DNA from: Hedera helix
Lineage: Eukaryota; Streptophyta; Magnoliopsida; Apiales; Araliaceae
NCBI GenBank assembly: GCA_947179155.2
Contig: OX359267.1
Span: 40,654,292 to 40,718,291, forward strand
Reading direction: 5' to 3'
DNA: 64,000 nucleotides
Under the pieces are notes generated by a model. The model was not told the origin of the DNA. It searched no databases and saw only the letters and a list, made by a program, of their open reading frames with translations. The position numbers and the translations under genes were made by a program. Numbering within the stretch: position 1 is the first letter of the stretch; each line of letters begins with the position of its first letter. Below are positions 1 through 13,520 of this stretch, piece by piece.

Positions 1-18
1 ACTGAATTGGTTTTTTAG

Positions 19-3000
19 GTGATGGTTCCGTTTCAAGCATTGCAGGCTTACGGATTATGGGTTGATACCGTTTGTCCTGGCAAGAAAGCTGGCGAATCAT
101 GTCGTACTGCAATTCATCAGGCTTCCCGTTTTCAGGTTCTTTCTTATACATATATTCAATTACGTATAAAATTCAGTCCGTGGGGATGTCTCAATTAAAT
201 TTTATTCTAGTTTTGGATCATCAGTTACTGAAATGCTCACTACATATATGATGTTGAGTACTGTTAAAAGAATACCAATCTTTCTTATTGTTTTAAGTTA
301 TTTGGGGTTCCTTTGAATGATATTAATTGATTAATATGTTTAATGTCACTTAGATTATCTCACAATAACTTTCTATGTTAAATAGAGATACATTTATAAA
401 AAGATGATATTTAAGGAAAATACATTAACTAGTGATGGTAATGATAGTACTTAATAGTAATGACATATTAGAAATTTCATAGCACTTTCTAAAATTAGCT
501 AATTTTAGAACGAGTAAAACAAGAAAAACGTATTGCAAATTTTGAAATGGATGGAGTTTAAATTTACCTCTATCTTCAATTAACATGCAATAGATAATGC
601 ATTTGTAAGTTGTTTGATATGGGAGCTATGGTAGGTGCTTAGTCAATTATAGGAAAATCACTTGGATAGAATTCCTTGGATAGAATTCTGAATATTTGAA
701 TTCTTGACTTTCAGTTTCATTGAAGAATCACTCAATCTCATGATTCGGTGAAATCAATTTGTTTTATTACAATAAGTTGGGAGATACTTAAAAATGAAAA
801 TGTAAGTGACTAGGTTTTATAATTTAACCTTTTATTAATTTTTTTTCTTTCCAAAAATCATTTAATTTAAGGTTTCAATGCAAATTTTTTCTTGTCCACA
901 AGATCAAGTTAATAAAAATGATCACATTTATATTTTTATGTTCCTCTTATCCTTCATCAGTGATCAGTCATCCCTGCTACAGCCTCAAGCCCCCAAACCC
1001 CCTTCCTGCCTCTAACCAAACAATATAAATAATAGATTGATAGATAGAGAGAATGGAGTAAAATTTATTCCTCACATCCAAGACCATAATGTGTTTCTTT
1101 CATTTACTTTATTTCCACACTTCCTGCTAAAGTTTTTTCAACTCTCCGAATGTTTGCAGACCTACTCTGAGTCAAGGGGTCACAACTTCATTCTAAATGC
1201 AACTTTTGATGAGATTGAAGCCAGCAAATATGATGGACTGGTAATACCAGGGGGACGTGCTCCTGAATATCTTGCCATGGATAAATCTGTTTTAGAGTTG
1301 GTGAAAAAAATTTCCAACTCCGGAAAGCCAATCGCTTCTATCTGCCATGGACCGTTGATCTTGGCAGCTGCAGATTCACTTAAAGGTCAGAAGTGCACCG
1401 CGTACCCTTCTTTGAAACCTGTACTTGTCGCTGCAGGTGCTCATTGGATTGAATCAGAGACCATGGCTTCCTGCCATGCTGATGGCAATCTAATAACAGC
1501 CGCCACATATATAGGACATCCTGAGTTCATCCGTCATTTTATTAAGGCACTAGGAGGCACCATAACTGGCTCTGATAAACGAATTCTATTCCTTTGTGGG
1601 GTAAGTTTGACTCACCTTTGTTACATTCAAGCTAGGAAAGAGCATGCTAGGAGAACTACGCTTATATCTTTTATCTCTCTTCCATGATTTTTCTGGTGCG
1701 TCACTGAAAAATTTGAATTCATTTACTAGTGATTAATAATTATCTGAAATTCAAATACGTGAAATTTAAATTTGTAACAAGTGAATTCATTCATTAGTCA
1801 ATTCATATCCAGTACAATTCAATTTTATTAGGGACAAATGCCATTTATGTTAATGAAGCACCTTCACCTCATCAAACTCCTCATGTTAATTAGCTCCTAA
1901 GTCTTCAAGTTATTTGTATCTTTAAGATGTATTATCCTGTATTTATATTGATGCATTCGCTACCTTTTGTTATAGTATTCAAATTTATTTTAAACTTAAT
2001 GGTATGGCGTAGAGCCAGTTTCCTAAATAATATTGTGAATTTGGTCTATTGGCACCTCATTTTGAATCAAAATGTGCTTTTTTAGTTTTGTTTTGTGTTT
2101 TTTTTTTTTGAAAAGGAGGCTGTAAATGCTTGTTTTGGTAGTTTACCCTTATTATAAGAGTTTGATGCTGCCTTGTTATTTTTTCTGCAGGATTACATGG
2201 AAGACTACGAGGTAGTAGTTCCTTTTCAGTCTCTTCAAGCTCTTGACTGTCATGTTGATGCAGTTTGTCCCAAGAAGGGTGCAGGTGATATATGTGCAAC
2301 AGCTGTCCACGATTTTGAGGGTGACCAAACTTATAGTGAGAAACCAGGCCATGATTTCACATTAACAGCTAATTTTGAAGGTCTAGATGCTTCAAGCTAT
2401 GATGCTCTTGTGATCCCTGGAGGCAGAGCTCCGGAATACTTGGCTTTGGATGAGACTGTCATTAAACTGGTGAAAGAATTTATGGAGGCTGGAAAGCCAG
2501 TGGCATCCATCTGCCATGGACAGCAGATTTTGTCTGCTGCTGGTGTCCTCAAGGTAGTCTATTTACATTTTTGCTGTTATAATGCATATGTTCTTACTTT
2601 TAATATACGTCTTTTTTGTGTAACCTATCTAAGTGTAGTTGTTACAAGTTTTTTAAATTATTGCCAGTATTATTTGTTGCTATTAAGATATTGTGTGAAG
2701 TGATTACCTGGAGGTTGGACATATTAGTTATGATATGAGGTGCTTTTAAAGTTATTACCATAGAGCTTCAAACACTCTGTTCTTATTTTATTTTACCTCT
2801 GTAATCCTGATTTTTCCAATAGAAAACAGATGTTTTTATCCTCGTTGGTGATTTAAATTTACGAAGCTACTATACTAAAATATATGTCAGTTGCTTGTCC
2901 TGATGAAAGCTAAATCTGCTACGTCTGCTTATAAGTATCTAGGTTGTAGTCAAATGGTATGATCCTTGACTTAGTCTCTTTGATAATAATGAAAATGGTT

Positions 3001-3346
3001 TTTAGTTAGAATAAGATAAATGAAAATGGTAGATATTCCTGAAGTGTGTCAATTACATGGGTTTTCTTCACATGTATATTTTCATAGAATTAAACGGTTT
3101 TCACATTTCTTTAAGGTTAACATATCGTAATTTTAAATGATGTGGGTTGCATCATAGGGTAAGAAATGCACTGCATACCCTGCTGTGAAACTTAATGTGG
3201 TCTTGGCTGGGGCAACATGGCTAGAACCTGACCCAATAGAGCGTTGCTACACTGATGGGAATCTGGTGACAGGAGCGGCTTGGCCAGCTCACCCCGAGTT
3301 CGTTTCTCAGCTCATGTCACTTCTCGGTATCCGGGTATCATTCTAG
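19..3346 (+). CDS. DJ1D: DJ-1/PfpI tandem-domain protein, DJ-1 homolog D type (5' partial)
   Basis: Visible exons are 19-135, 1160-1600, 2191-2553 and 3158-3346. All junctions are GT-AG and phase 0, giving 369 residues and a TAG stop. The product has two DJ-1/PfpI domains in tandem; each shows VIPGGRAPEYLA and the nucleophile elbow SICHG, with the reactive Cys codons at 1343-1345 and 2512-2514. The second domain opens with DYMEDYEV. Only a short first exon (about 20 residues by comparison with plant homologs of about 390 aa) should lie left of the window. Plant members of this group have glyoxalase III activity, converting methylglyoxal to lactate without glutathione, and are linked to carbonyl-stress detoxification; that role is from family knowledge. 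The first visible exon ends in QASRFQ where the second repeat has DFEGDQ, so repeat 1 has drifted there. The donor at 136 (GTTCTT) is weak but gives the only sensible join. Family call is strong; the exact ortholog is inferred. Confidence 0.93.
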
Positions 3347-5096
3347 TTGTTTATCATGTTTTTTGCTTGTGTATCTGTTACACGATACGAAAGACAAATA
3401 GCTATGCCTATATGTTCGTATGAAATAATAATGGTTATCTATGTCGCGTTGAAATAGATGGAGTTTTCATTTCTATGCATTCAAGTGTCTTTGATCTTTA
3501 CCATAATGCTATTTTGTTGGCTTAGATTCTTCTTGTCATTAATTTGATTATGCACATTTGAGAAAGTTTTTGTTTTCCTGTCTATGCATCTGTTGAATCA
3601 TGTATGGGTGTATGGTTAGATGAGATCTCACAGGATGGATTAAAAATTAGTTACTACCTCCATTCCGTTTTATATACCCCACTTTCCATTTTGTGATGTC
3701 TCAGATCGTTAATGCACTTTCAGTAGAAATGTATTATGAAGTATGAACCACTCAGAAACTAGATAAAAAGGATTTGTTGCCCTGACCATGTATTTATAGG
3801 GAGGGAAATTTTTCTAGCAAGATAAGATGGTCAAACTCTTTCCTTAAACTATAGTTACCATATACCCTGCTGACCGTCATACATAAAATGGAATCTTTAT
3901 TCTTGAAACAAGAATCTGATCTGTTTACTCAGCAAGGTAACCTTTTCTAGTGAGGGTAGCTGGGTTTGGCCTGGGAAGGCATAACCGTAGAATAAAACAG
4001 GATGGTTGAACACTTGCAAGTCTTTGTTTAAGGATAGTTACCGTTTGTGCCAATCATGTCATGCTTTTATCTGCCTTGTCAACCATTAATACCAAAGAAT
4101 CATCTTAATCCTAAGGTAGATGGTGGATGGCTTTGTCCTTTGCAGAGCCTATTTATTCCAAAAGGAAGATTGGTGTTGATTATTGATTCTTCTATTTGTG
4201 AAAACATTCACAGCCTCATCACTGCTGTAGGAACCATGAGTATTTAAAATAAAATTGTCATGAAGGCCTGGAAGCTTGATTTGAGTACTTGGTCTCTGGT
4301 TCAGCATAATGTCCTGTAAAATTATATTTTCTTCTTTACTCGGTAGTTAATTCTCGCTTTAATGACCCTAGAAAGGTGACTTTCTTGGTGTTAAACTAAT
4401 GAATCTGGGATTTCCCTTCATGGTAGTGTTTAAATTCCTTGTATGTGGAGTAAGAGGAACGAATTCCTTGTTAGATTGTATTCTTATTTTTTCGGAATAA
4501 TTTGAGATAAATATTATGGCTTATGATGTTATAAATTGTTAGTATGCTTGACGCTAGAATTTTTTTAGTGAGGATAGAGAAAAAGAAATAGATGATTATT
4601 TTTCTTTATTTAGGAAAAAAACAATTGTTCAAGAATTACATTTCTGTATTTATATTTTGTATTTTATCAGTTATATTTGGACTCTCTCTCTTGAGGATGG
4701 ATATGTCTAAACCAAAAGAACGAGTGAGGAGATTTTGATAAGTATTTGTGGGTGCTGACCGACTGGCCCAATTTAGACCTTTCTCCAACTTTTCATTGTA
4801 CGAAGTGTCATGTGTTTGGTCTTGGTCTCAATTGTTGGTTACCTAAAATTAAATAATCACTGGTGTATCAATCAATATAAGGTGTACAATATATATATAA
4901 GGTTATATGTATGTATACATATGGTTAATATATGATCGGTTATGGCGATAATTTTTTTGAGTTATAGCTATAGTTCAATTGTTATCATAGACCAAAAATA
5001 ACTATAATGACGGTTCAATCATCGTCATAGTCTAAAAATATTACTGTTACACGTCTGTGTATATACATTTTTTCAATATATATATATATATATAGT
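3347..5096. other. Spacer downstream of the DJ-1 gene
   Basis: This is the 3' flank of the DJ-1 gene and AT-rich spacer. No convincing coding region was seen. A possible Stowaway-like MITE lies at 3652-3900: it opens with TACTACCTCCATTCCGTTTT and a weak inverted match (AAAATGGAAT) lies near 3886-3895. The stretch 4900-5090 carries two imperfect copies of a 'caat...gtcatag...aaaaata' motif of unknown origin. Confidence 0.4.
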
Positions 5097-5333
5097 CGAA
5101 TTTAAAACATATATCTTAAATAACACATCTTTATTAAAACGACAACGTTTTGAATATTTTTTTTAAAAAAATAATATTAAAAGAAGATGTGACATGGTGT
5201 GACATTCGGTAGTTTCACTTGTTTTTTTTTATTTATGAATATGTCATTAAATAAATATTAAAACGACGTTGTTTTGATAAATGTATGTTATTTAAAGAGA
5301 TATGTTATTTAAAAGATATGTTTTTGAACCGTC
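5097..5333. mobile_element. Small inverted-repeat element (MITE-like)
   Basis: The left arm begins TCGAATTTAAAACATAT near 5097 and contains AAAACGACAACGTTTT. The right arm, ending near 5333, is its inverted match (AAAACGACGTTGTTTT, then ATATGTTTTTGAACC). The total length is about 240 bp with no coding capacity, which fits a non-autonomous DNA element. No clear target duplication was seen, so the superfamily is unknown. It lies directly against the larger foldback at 5351-7108. Confidence 0.5.
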
Positions 5334-5350
5334 TTCATATATATGTATAG

Positions 5351-7108
5351 AAGACCGATCGATTGACAACGTTATAAAAATAGAATTATTTTTATAACAG
5401 ATTTTAACCGTCTAGATTTAGATTTGATAGTTTAAATAATTTTCGTCTGCAGTATAATATTTAGGTATTTGTAGTATTATATTGCGAATGGTATTAAATA
5501 TCTAAAATATTTTCAACATTCAAATGAACAAGTTTATCGTTTGTAGTATACTGTGAACAGATAAAAAAATAAAAAATATACCGTTCGTAGTTTAATGTTG
5601 CGGACGGTATAATTTTTTCTTATAAACTTTTTTTCGTTCTCAGTTTAATATTGCAAACGAGAATTTTTTTTAAAAAGTACATATAAAACAAAAATTATAC
5701 TATTCATAGTATAGTACTGTAGAAGGTTGAATTTTCTCTCTCCACAAAATCCATCCTCTCAAATTTTTTCGACCGTCTTCGCTCCTTCCTCCACCAACCT
5801 CTTGCTGCAAAAATAAAATTAATTCATTTTTTCTCTCCCCTCAATTATTAACCCACGATCTCAATGTCCTTTTGCAGCAATTCACACATACCCAATTTCG
5901 GATATAAAGGAAAGATGAAGGAATTTGGCTTCCGCATCATCATCGTCCCCATTCCGTCTTAGAAAAAGGGTATGTGTGGGGATGAACAAACCCACAAAAT
6001 TAAAGCAAAAAAAAAAAAAAAAAAAAGATACTCAGAAGTCTTAATGAAGTTTTTGGGTACCCAATTGAAATCTCGTAGTGGAAAATCGATTTTCATGGCT
6101 AGATGTTATAATTGAATTGATGAAGTAGATGAATCAGAGATGGTAAAAGTTGAAAACATAATAAATTATTTTTCAAAAAATTGTTATTATTTTTTCAAAA
6201 AATATGTAAGCATAATGACATTTTCTTAGTAAACTAAGCATATTTTGATAAATTTTATACTATTAAATTACTATATTTTTTTAATACTATCAAAATTGTT
6301 ATTATTTTTAATTATTTCATCTTGTATGTATTAACAGACGGTTCATTTCATGTATGTATATATTGCTGTAATGAACGGGTACATAGCATATTTATGAGAT
6401 TGAGAATGGAGTGGGTTGTGTAATTATTGTCTGCGCACTGCTATTTGCCATGACTAATCATCTCATCTACGTACGTAACCTCTGTTGATCAAATTGCCAA
6501 GTTGAATTCTGAGTTTGATGGAAGTAGGACTGCATGGAATCGGAGGAGGAAAACAATAGCGAGACGTAACGATTTGGCGAAGAGAAGTCTAAGCTGTGAT
6601 GGGTTAATTGAGGGGAGAGAGAAAATGAATTGATTTTGTTTTTGCCGCAAAAGGTTGGTGGAGGAAGGATCGAAGACGGTCGGTTTTTATTTTTAATTTT
6701 TGAGATGGTGGGTTTTGTGGTGGGGACAGAAAATTCGCCCGTCTATAATATTATATTATTATATTGTGGAGGGTATAAATTATTTTTTTATATATTTTTT
6801 TGTTTGTAAATATTAAATTGAGAATGAAAAAAAATAAAATAATAATTATACAGTTTGTAGTATTAAATTGTAAATGGTATAATTTTTATTTTTTTATTCG
6901 TACGTAATATTATATTGTGGACGAAGAGTTTGTTCATTTGAATGTTGTGAATATTTTAGACATTTAATATTATTCACAATATAATACTGTGAATACTTGG
7001 ATATTATATTATGAACTAGAGCAATTTAAATAGTCAAATTTCAGTTTAAATAATTGAGATTTGTTGTAATGATAATTTTATTTTTATGTTGTCAATAAAT
7101 CGGTCTTT
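5351..7108. mobile_element. Foldback-type DNA element with arms of about 500 bp
   Basis: The left arm (5351 to about 5850) starts AAGACCGATCGATTGACAAC. The right arm (about 6600-7108) ends with its inverted match, GTTGTCAATAAATCGGTCTT. The arms stay paired through internal blocks such as CTCCTTCCTCCACCAACCT near 5784 and its inverse near 6653. The outer parts are arrays of short AT-rich units carrying a core like CGTTCGTAGTTTAATGTTGC, typical of subterminal repeats. The unpaired centre (about 5851-6599) has a poly-A run at 6007-6026 and no recognisable transposase, so the element is non-autonomous. Superfamily is not assigned. Confidence 0.65.
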
Positions 7109-7422
7109 ATATATATATATGTATTTCATATTTTATAATAATTCATACACTAAATAATATTTATATAATGATTAAAAAATTTGAACGAATGTAACATGGG
7201 TTTAAATTCATAAAGTCTAAAATATTAGTTAAACTCTCGATTATTCTATTGCAAAGGTCGTATGCATTAGTCGAATTTATTAAAGTTTGAGTCAATTTTA
7301 ATAATATATTTTACAATTTTAATTTTACATAAATTTATAATAATATATAAAAGGACTCTGAATTAAAATATACTGAAATTCTTAAAATGTATAAATTTTA
7401 ATATTTTTTCAGCACGAGGCAT

Positions 7423-10400
7423 TAGGGGTGAGCATGGTGCGGTTTGAAGCCCAAACCGCACATAAAACCGCATGGTGCGGTTTTGAAACTTGTGGTGTGG
7501 TTTCGTTTGGTGCAGTTTCGATTTCGAAACCAATTCAAAATATACATTAGTTACAATCACTGAGACCAAAAAGAAAATATATACTACCAAGCAATTGTAA
7601 GAAATTAAATACATAAATCTATCAAAAAATTTGAATGAAGAATTAGCATTAATCAAGATATGTTTCAAAACATAATAGTTGCAGCTTCATTACTGGAAGT
7701 CTGGAACAAATGTCCATAGCAGTGCTAGTTTTGTTCAAAGGTCTGCTTAATTTAATAACAGACAAATTCCACAAAACAGCTCCATAATCATTACAAAAAA
7801 AGTACTTTGAGTCTGTTCAATATCATGGAAAAACCATTTCTGGGGACTTCATCTGTTCATCATATGCCCATATGGACCATATCCATGTTGATGGAGAATC
7901 AGCAGCTAAGACAAAGTGTCAAACTGCCAAACAAATGGGAACTTAAATTAATGATGTGTTATTTGTACAAACTGCCAAACAAATGCCAAAATCACACCTT
8001 CATGTACAAAGAAAATTTACAAATATGAGAGTTATTTGTCATGAATAAACAAAAACACCCAATACCACTATTAACTTACAGTTTTTAGCAACTTCATGAC
8101 AAACACAAATAATTAATCAGTCATGACTTTATGATTAAATAACATCAAGTAGAGAAGTAACACTACTTTATGATTAAAGAATGCTATCAAACATAGATTT
8201 TTAGAATGGATGGAACATTAGTTGATACATGGTTCAAATAGGTCATGTGTTTATTCACTAATGCATCTCTGAGATTTCTTCATGGGTTTAATTGGCCTTG
8301 ATTTTTCTATATCACCAGAAATAACAAAATGGACCATCCAAATATTACTGGTTATTTGGGTTTATGATTCTTGGAGCAGTCTTTTCCCATAATCTGTGGA
8401 TTCATATTGTGTGTAATAAATCTCTTCATCTAGGCAAGGCACATGCGAACAATTTTTCAGTTTGCTAATTTCGTTACTTATCAATATGATACTGAATAAG
8501 TAACATATATGCAGAAACAAAGATTTTAACTACAAAGGCAATCCATTTTGAAGAATTATAGAAGTTCCAGAATACCAATTCTTTGGACATGCAGTTATTT
8601 AGCGATGATGTCAATGAAGCTTCCATGGCATGGTTTTCTGTAGGAGGGACTAGCAGTCAACACTTTTATGTTGAGCTAGTTACCTATGAGCTAGAAGAAG
8701 GTGTACAAGCGACTTTACTTGGGGCTTTTACAGAATCAGAAGATATGGAACATATGAAGACCAAGATGAAGTAAACAATAAAGATAAGGCTGCTAAGGAA
8801 AAATAAAGCAAACAGAGGCAAAATGTTTAGTAGTTAACACAATTTGTGTAATTTTTTTCCCAAAGCAACATGCATAGTAAAAGCAATAAGCTGATTTCAG
8901 TATGTATAGTAAAATAAGAAGCAAATGAGAAGGCTTGCACATGTAGTCTGGACTGGGAAATCCTACGGAGTCTTTAATGACCAAAAAGTGAAACTTAAGA
9001 GTTCCCACACACATGATAACAACCTGCAATGTATACATTTTTCACATAACTAAGTCAGCTATACAACACTTAAATGAACCAATCTATTAGCAATAAAGTT
9101 TAGCAATATCAGTCACTTAATCATATCATTATATGCTCATTTTTCAAAGTTTAGCTTCACCCAATTGATATATATATATATGTGCGTGCACTAATTTCAT
9201 AGTCACCTATCTACAAAATACAAGCTAAGAATCAAGTCAAATATCAAAGTATGACATTGGAAACAACTATAAAAATTATCAGAGCACATAAATCTAAGGT
9301 GAAAATTTAATATAATCTAAATGAAGAACAATTGTTGAATACTTGAATCATCAATGCTGCATTTTATTACATTTGTAAACATCCTTAAAAATACCCTGTA
9401 CAAAGATTTTAATTATATACTGAAACAATATAATATAATCTAAATGAAGTTTAAATAATAAATAAAGCAAAATCTAAAGGCAAATACAAATCAGTCCATA
9501 TAATAAAGAATGGATGCTGCAGTCAAAACAATCTTACTATCCTAAGGGTTTTTTTACTACAGATGTAATATCTCATGATATGATAAGAATGATATGTACC
9601 CAAAAAAAACATGGCATTCGCCAGCTCCAAGTCAGGAAAGTTAATAATTTGGATATGCCTCTTCCATAGATGATAAACCTATTTAGGAGTTTAACATGCA
9701 TGTTCATTGCTTTCATGGACTTATTTAGGAGCTTAACAATGTTGTCAAAGACATTCCAGGGGCTCTGCAAGGGGATAAGGCAACGCGATGAGGCCCAAAA
9801 ACACCTCAAGTGAACTAAGGCGAATTGGATTGAAGAGGTCAACTGGGATTCCCAGTGCACAACAAAGAGAGTAATTAATGGCTACGGGTTTCTCCAAAAC
9901 ACACACACACATACACACACTAATTACAACACCAAAGATGTCAAACTTTTTGGACAAATATTAACAAACAAATCCACTGATTGCTTAAAAATAAGAAAAT
10001 CCACCCGAGGAAGAAGAAAATCCCTAAAAAATAAGAAAATTGAAAAATGGGTAAATTTCAAATTAGAGAAGAAGAAGAAGAAAAAAAAGGTACCTGAGGG
10101 CTGAGGAAGATAAGATACGTCAGAGAGAAAGGAGGAAGAGGTGAGGCTGTGAAGACTGACGAGAGGAGGAACCGAAGAAGAGGCGCAGCAGCGAAGAGAC
10201 GGGAAGAGGCACAGCAGTGAAGAGTGAAGACTGAGAATGATTTTAGGGCTTGGTAGTATATATAAAACTCAAAATGATGTAGTTTTATTATTAGCCAGCC
10301 ATAGGTGCGGTTCGGTTTTCCAGGTGCGGTTTGGACTAAAAATCGCACTTAACCCGCAATTTCGGTTTTGTAATCACTTTAAAACCGTCATACGCGCCAC

Positions 10401-10484
10401 AACCGTTGGCTCGATTTTAATTGGTGTAGTTTGTGAGGTTTTCGGCTCGATTTCGGGGGCAAATCGGTTTTTTGCTCACCCCTA
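7423..10484. mobile_element. hAT-like non-autonomous transposon
   Basis: The left end is TAGGGGTGAGCATGGTGCGG and the right end is its inverse, ...TTTGCTCACCCCTA. This end sequence and the GGTGCGGTTT-type subterminal repeats are typical of plant hAT elements. The flanking 8-mers CGAGGCAT (7415-7422) and TGAGGGAT (10485-10492) match at 6 of 8 positions, consistent with an aged 8-bp duplication. The interior is about 2.7 kb. A minus-strand Ser/Leu-rich stretch at 10058-10250 ends in a splice-like CAG|GTACC near 10090 and could be a leader exon. Small ORFs at 8583-8774 (+) and 9573-9860 (-) show no hAT transposase motif. An AC microsatellite lies at 9899-9920. Confidence 0.7.
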
Positions 10485-11252
10485 TGAGGGATAACAAGCT
10501 GTTGCGATAACTATATATTCAAATTTGAAAAAAAATCTATTATCACCCCTCATTAGATTGAAAATATTCCTTATTAACACAAATATAAAGAAATCAATTT
10601 TTTTCAAAAAAAAGAAGACAAATTCCCACGTAAAAGATAAAATAACTCCCACAAAAGGGGATCCTAAAATTAGTTGTGCTTGTTTAATTATATATATTGT
10701 GACGCCCTCAAATCTAGGCCTACACAGCCCAAACTTGAGTCGTCAAAAGACTACAACAAAATTATTACAACAAAGCACAACGTACAACAATACAGTGTAT
10801 AATAATACACAACTAAGTCTTCACTATTATTGCCACACTATTTTACAACACGTGAAGACTAGGATAGCTATTCCTCGGACTCTCACTCCATCCCCCGGCT
10901 AGACCCCGTTACGTTTTCATCTCCTGTTGAAAACAATGGAACAAAAGAAAGGGTGAGCTCAAATAGCCCAGTAAGAAATATCATGACGAATAAATTATCA
11001 TTAGCCTTCAACAGTTGAGTTCTTGATAGAATACAATAGACTACAAGGTTTATATCAAAACTGTAGTTAAATTCTTAAACAACGTTCAGATCAATAATAG
11101 CAGCGGAATGAGCAATCTATTAGAAGAATAATGCAGACCATAATGTCCACTCGCTTCTCTTTTTAGTAAAAACATCATCAACTTTTATCATCTGAAATAC
11201 CATTAGTCATGATAATAAAAATTCACAGTTCCTGGTCATAATCATGCAAATC

Positions 11253-11391
11253 AACAGTTCATCTTTGCACTACGGGCCAAAGATATTCAATAAAGCACCA
11301 ACGGTCATGATTATACCAGATTCAGCCTTTGGTCATAATCATACCAACCAACAGTTCATCTTTGCACTACGGGCCAAAGAGAACATTCACC
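11253..11391. repeat. Two-copy repeat, spacing about 97 bp
   Basis: AACAGTTCATCTTTGCACTA starts at 11253 and again at 11350, each followed by CGGGCCAAAGA. It lies inside the solo LTR. Confidence 0.8.
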
Positions 11392-12036
11392 ACGTGTCAT
11401 AAAAGACACCGAACATATGTATCGCCTTTAACCTAGTATATCGCCTTTAACCTATCATCTGTTCAACAATTATATCACATCTGTGCCCCCGGCCACAGAT
11501 ATTCACAACAGCTTGATTCTTAATGATTAATACAAATAACAGTGATACAAATGATGAACAGAAGAACAGGATAAACAATAAGTATCGGAAGTTTACTTTG
11601 TGCAGATTCAAATAATGTCCAAATTGCCAACATGATGTGGAGTGAAATTTAAAAATGATATTCAAGATCCATAGTTCAGAATAACGATTATAGTTCAATA
11701 GAAAGGTTCAGAAAATAGGAAGGTTCAGTTGAAATAATGAAGTTCAACTATTATGGAACATATAATATTTTCAGGAATTATAGAAGCAATAGTTCCATAA
11801 TAAGTTTCGATTTAGGTGTATGAAAGAAAATAATATCCCTTACCGTAGCAGGTTTGATTAACAAAAGGTGAAGGGAATTAATATCCCTTACCATAGTAAG
11901 TTTGAATAATGGAAGATGAAAAAGATGGTATCCCTTATGAGTATAAAGGAAAATGATATCACTTACGAATATGGAATAAAAGTGTCATGTGATAATTCAT
12001 GTAGACAAATTATTTCCACACGAGACAAATAAAAAG

Positions 12037-12212
12037 GGTTATTCACCAACAGGCGATAATCCGCGCCGTAAGGTTATTCCCATCAATTTGAATACGAAGA
12101 GTTATTCACCAAACAGGCGATAATCCGCACCGTAAGGTTATTCTCAAAGATTAGTAAGGAATGAATACAAAAGGTTATTCACCAACAGGCGGTAAACCGC
12201 GCCGTAAGGTTA
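12037..12212. repeat. Three-copy tandem repeat in the solo LTR
   Basis: Units start at 12037, 12101 and 12173. Each has GTTATTCACCAACAGGCG, then AATCCGCGCCGTAAGG and TTATTC. Copies differ by a few substitutions and are joined by variable AT-rich spacers. The GC-rich cores stand out against the surrounding sequence. Confidence 0.85.
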
Positions 12213-12882
12213 TTCCCACAATTTAATACATGGAAGTAAATGACACAAGAAAGAAACGATATTATTTTCGAGAATCAAAGAATGATAATCCCTTCAAGTA
12301 AGAAAGAAAATAATATCCATTTATGGTGATGAAAAGAATAATATCCCTTACCGTAGTAATTTAGAATATGAAAGAAGATGATATTCCTTACCACAGTAAA
12401 TTTAAGAGTGTGAAAATAATAATATTCCTTACCTTAACACGTGACTGGATATTGATTTAAATGAGGTTGATCAACCTATATATTTTTAATAAAATTAGTA
12501 ATTACCACATATAAATTTTAAAGTGTATGATAATTCGTATAATATGAACTATCAAAATTATATATATTTAACATAATTTTTGTAGTATAATATAACTACT
12601 TTAAAATAGTTTTTAAAATAATATTACAATATAAATCTTCCAAAGAAAGCTTTTAAAATGAATCTTCTAATAGAAGAGTCTTCTAAAGGAAGATTTGTGA
12701 ATACCGTAAAATATAGGAATTTATGAAATTACTACTCTTTAAAAGACTTACTTGAAAAATTTCTGCACTCCTTTTGGCTTTCAAACTCTCAAAATATCCT
12801 TACTATTCTCAGAGAAAACTCATAAAATTCTTATAGAAAAATTCTATGTTTTAGGTGTGATTTTTCTATTCAGCTGAACAAG

Positions 12883-12891
12883 CTATTTATA
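12883..12891 (-). promoter_or_regulatory. Probable LTR TATA box
   Basis: The minus strand reads CCTATAAATAGC, a canonical plant TATA box, about 940 bp into the LTR in its own orientation. It is the main evidence for the LTR direction. Confidence 0.6.
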
Positions 12892-13031
12892 GGAGAAAAG
12901 AAGTTACTATGCGCGGTAGGTGAAATAAAAAAAATTCAGCAGAGGCTGCGCAGCAGCCTCCACCAACTCTTCAGCAAATTCTCACATTTCTCACATTTCG
13001 TGTGGGCCCCACAGTGGGTCCCACATGTTTC

Positions 13032-13088
13032 TTACTATTCACGTCACTATTCACGTTACTATTCACGTCACTATTCACGTTACTATTT
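13032..13088. repeat. 12-bp tandem repeat
   Basis: Between four and five copies of a 12-mer with core ACTATTCACG, alternating TC and TT before it, sit inside the solo LTR. Confidence 0.85.
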
Positions 13089-13239
13089 CAAATAGTAAAA
13101 TTAATTATTTTATTTTTTATTTATTTATTTATTCTTCCTGTGAGTCCAACATATAAAATAATGTTACTACAATAATGTAAGAAATACGTTACATATTTTT
13201 ATTAATTTAATAATATAAATTATAGTGTATTTGCTACTG

Positions 13240-13520
13240 TGACAATTATTAGATTCAATAATTTTAAACTACAGTGCACCAACAATTATTGACTCGATGA
13301 TATGAAATACAGTGTAATGACAATTATTGAATCAATAATGCAAAATACTGTGTAGCAACAATAATTTAATTGATAATATAAAATATTATGTAGTGACAAT
13401 TATTGATGAAATGATGCGTAACAGTTACGGTGTCAATTATCAGATCAATAATACGAGACACTGTGCAATACCGTGTGCTACTGTAGAATACCGTGTGCCA
13501 CAATAAAATACCATAAATTA
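13240..13520. repeat. Degenerate tandem array with paired palindromic cores
   Basis: About five units of 55-60 bp each carry ACAATTATTGA...CAATAAT, itself an inverted repeat, followed by a TACTGTG-like tail. It lies in the 5' part (minus orientation) of the solo LTR. Confidence 0.65.

Noticed and set aside
8583..8774. Open frame of 63 codons inside the hAT-like element
   Set aside because: No transposase signature; too short to support.
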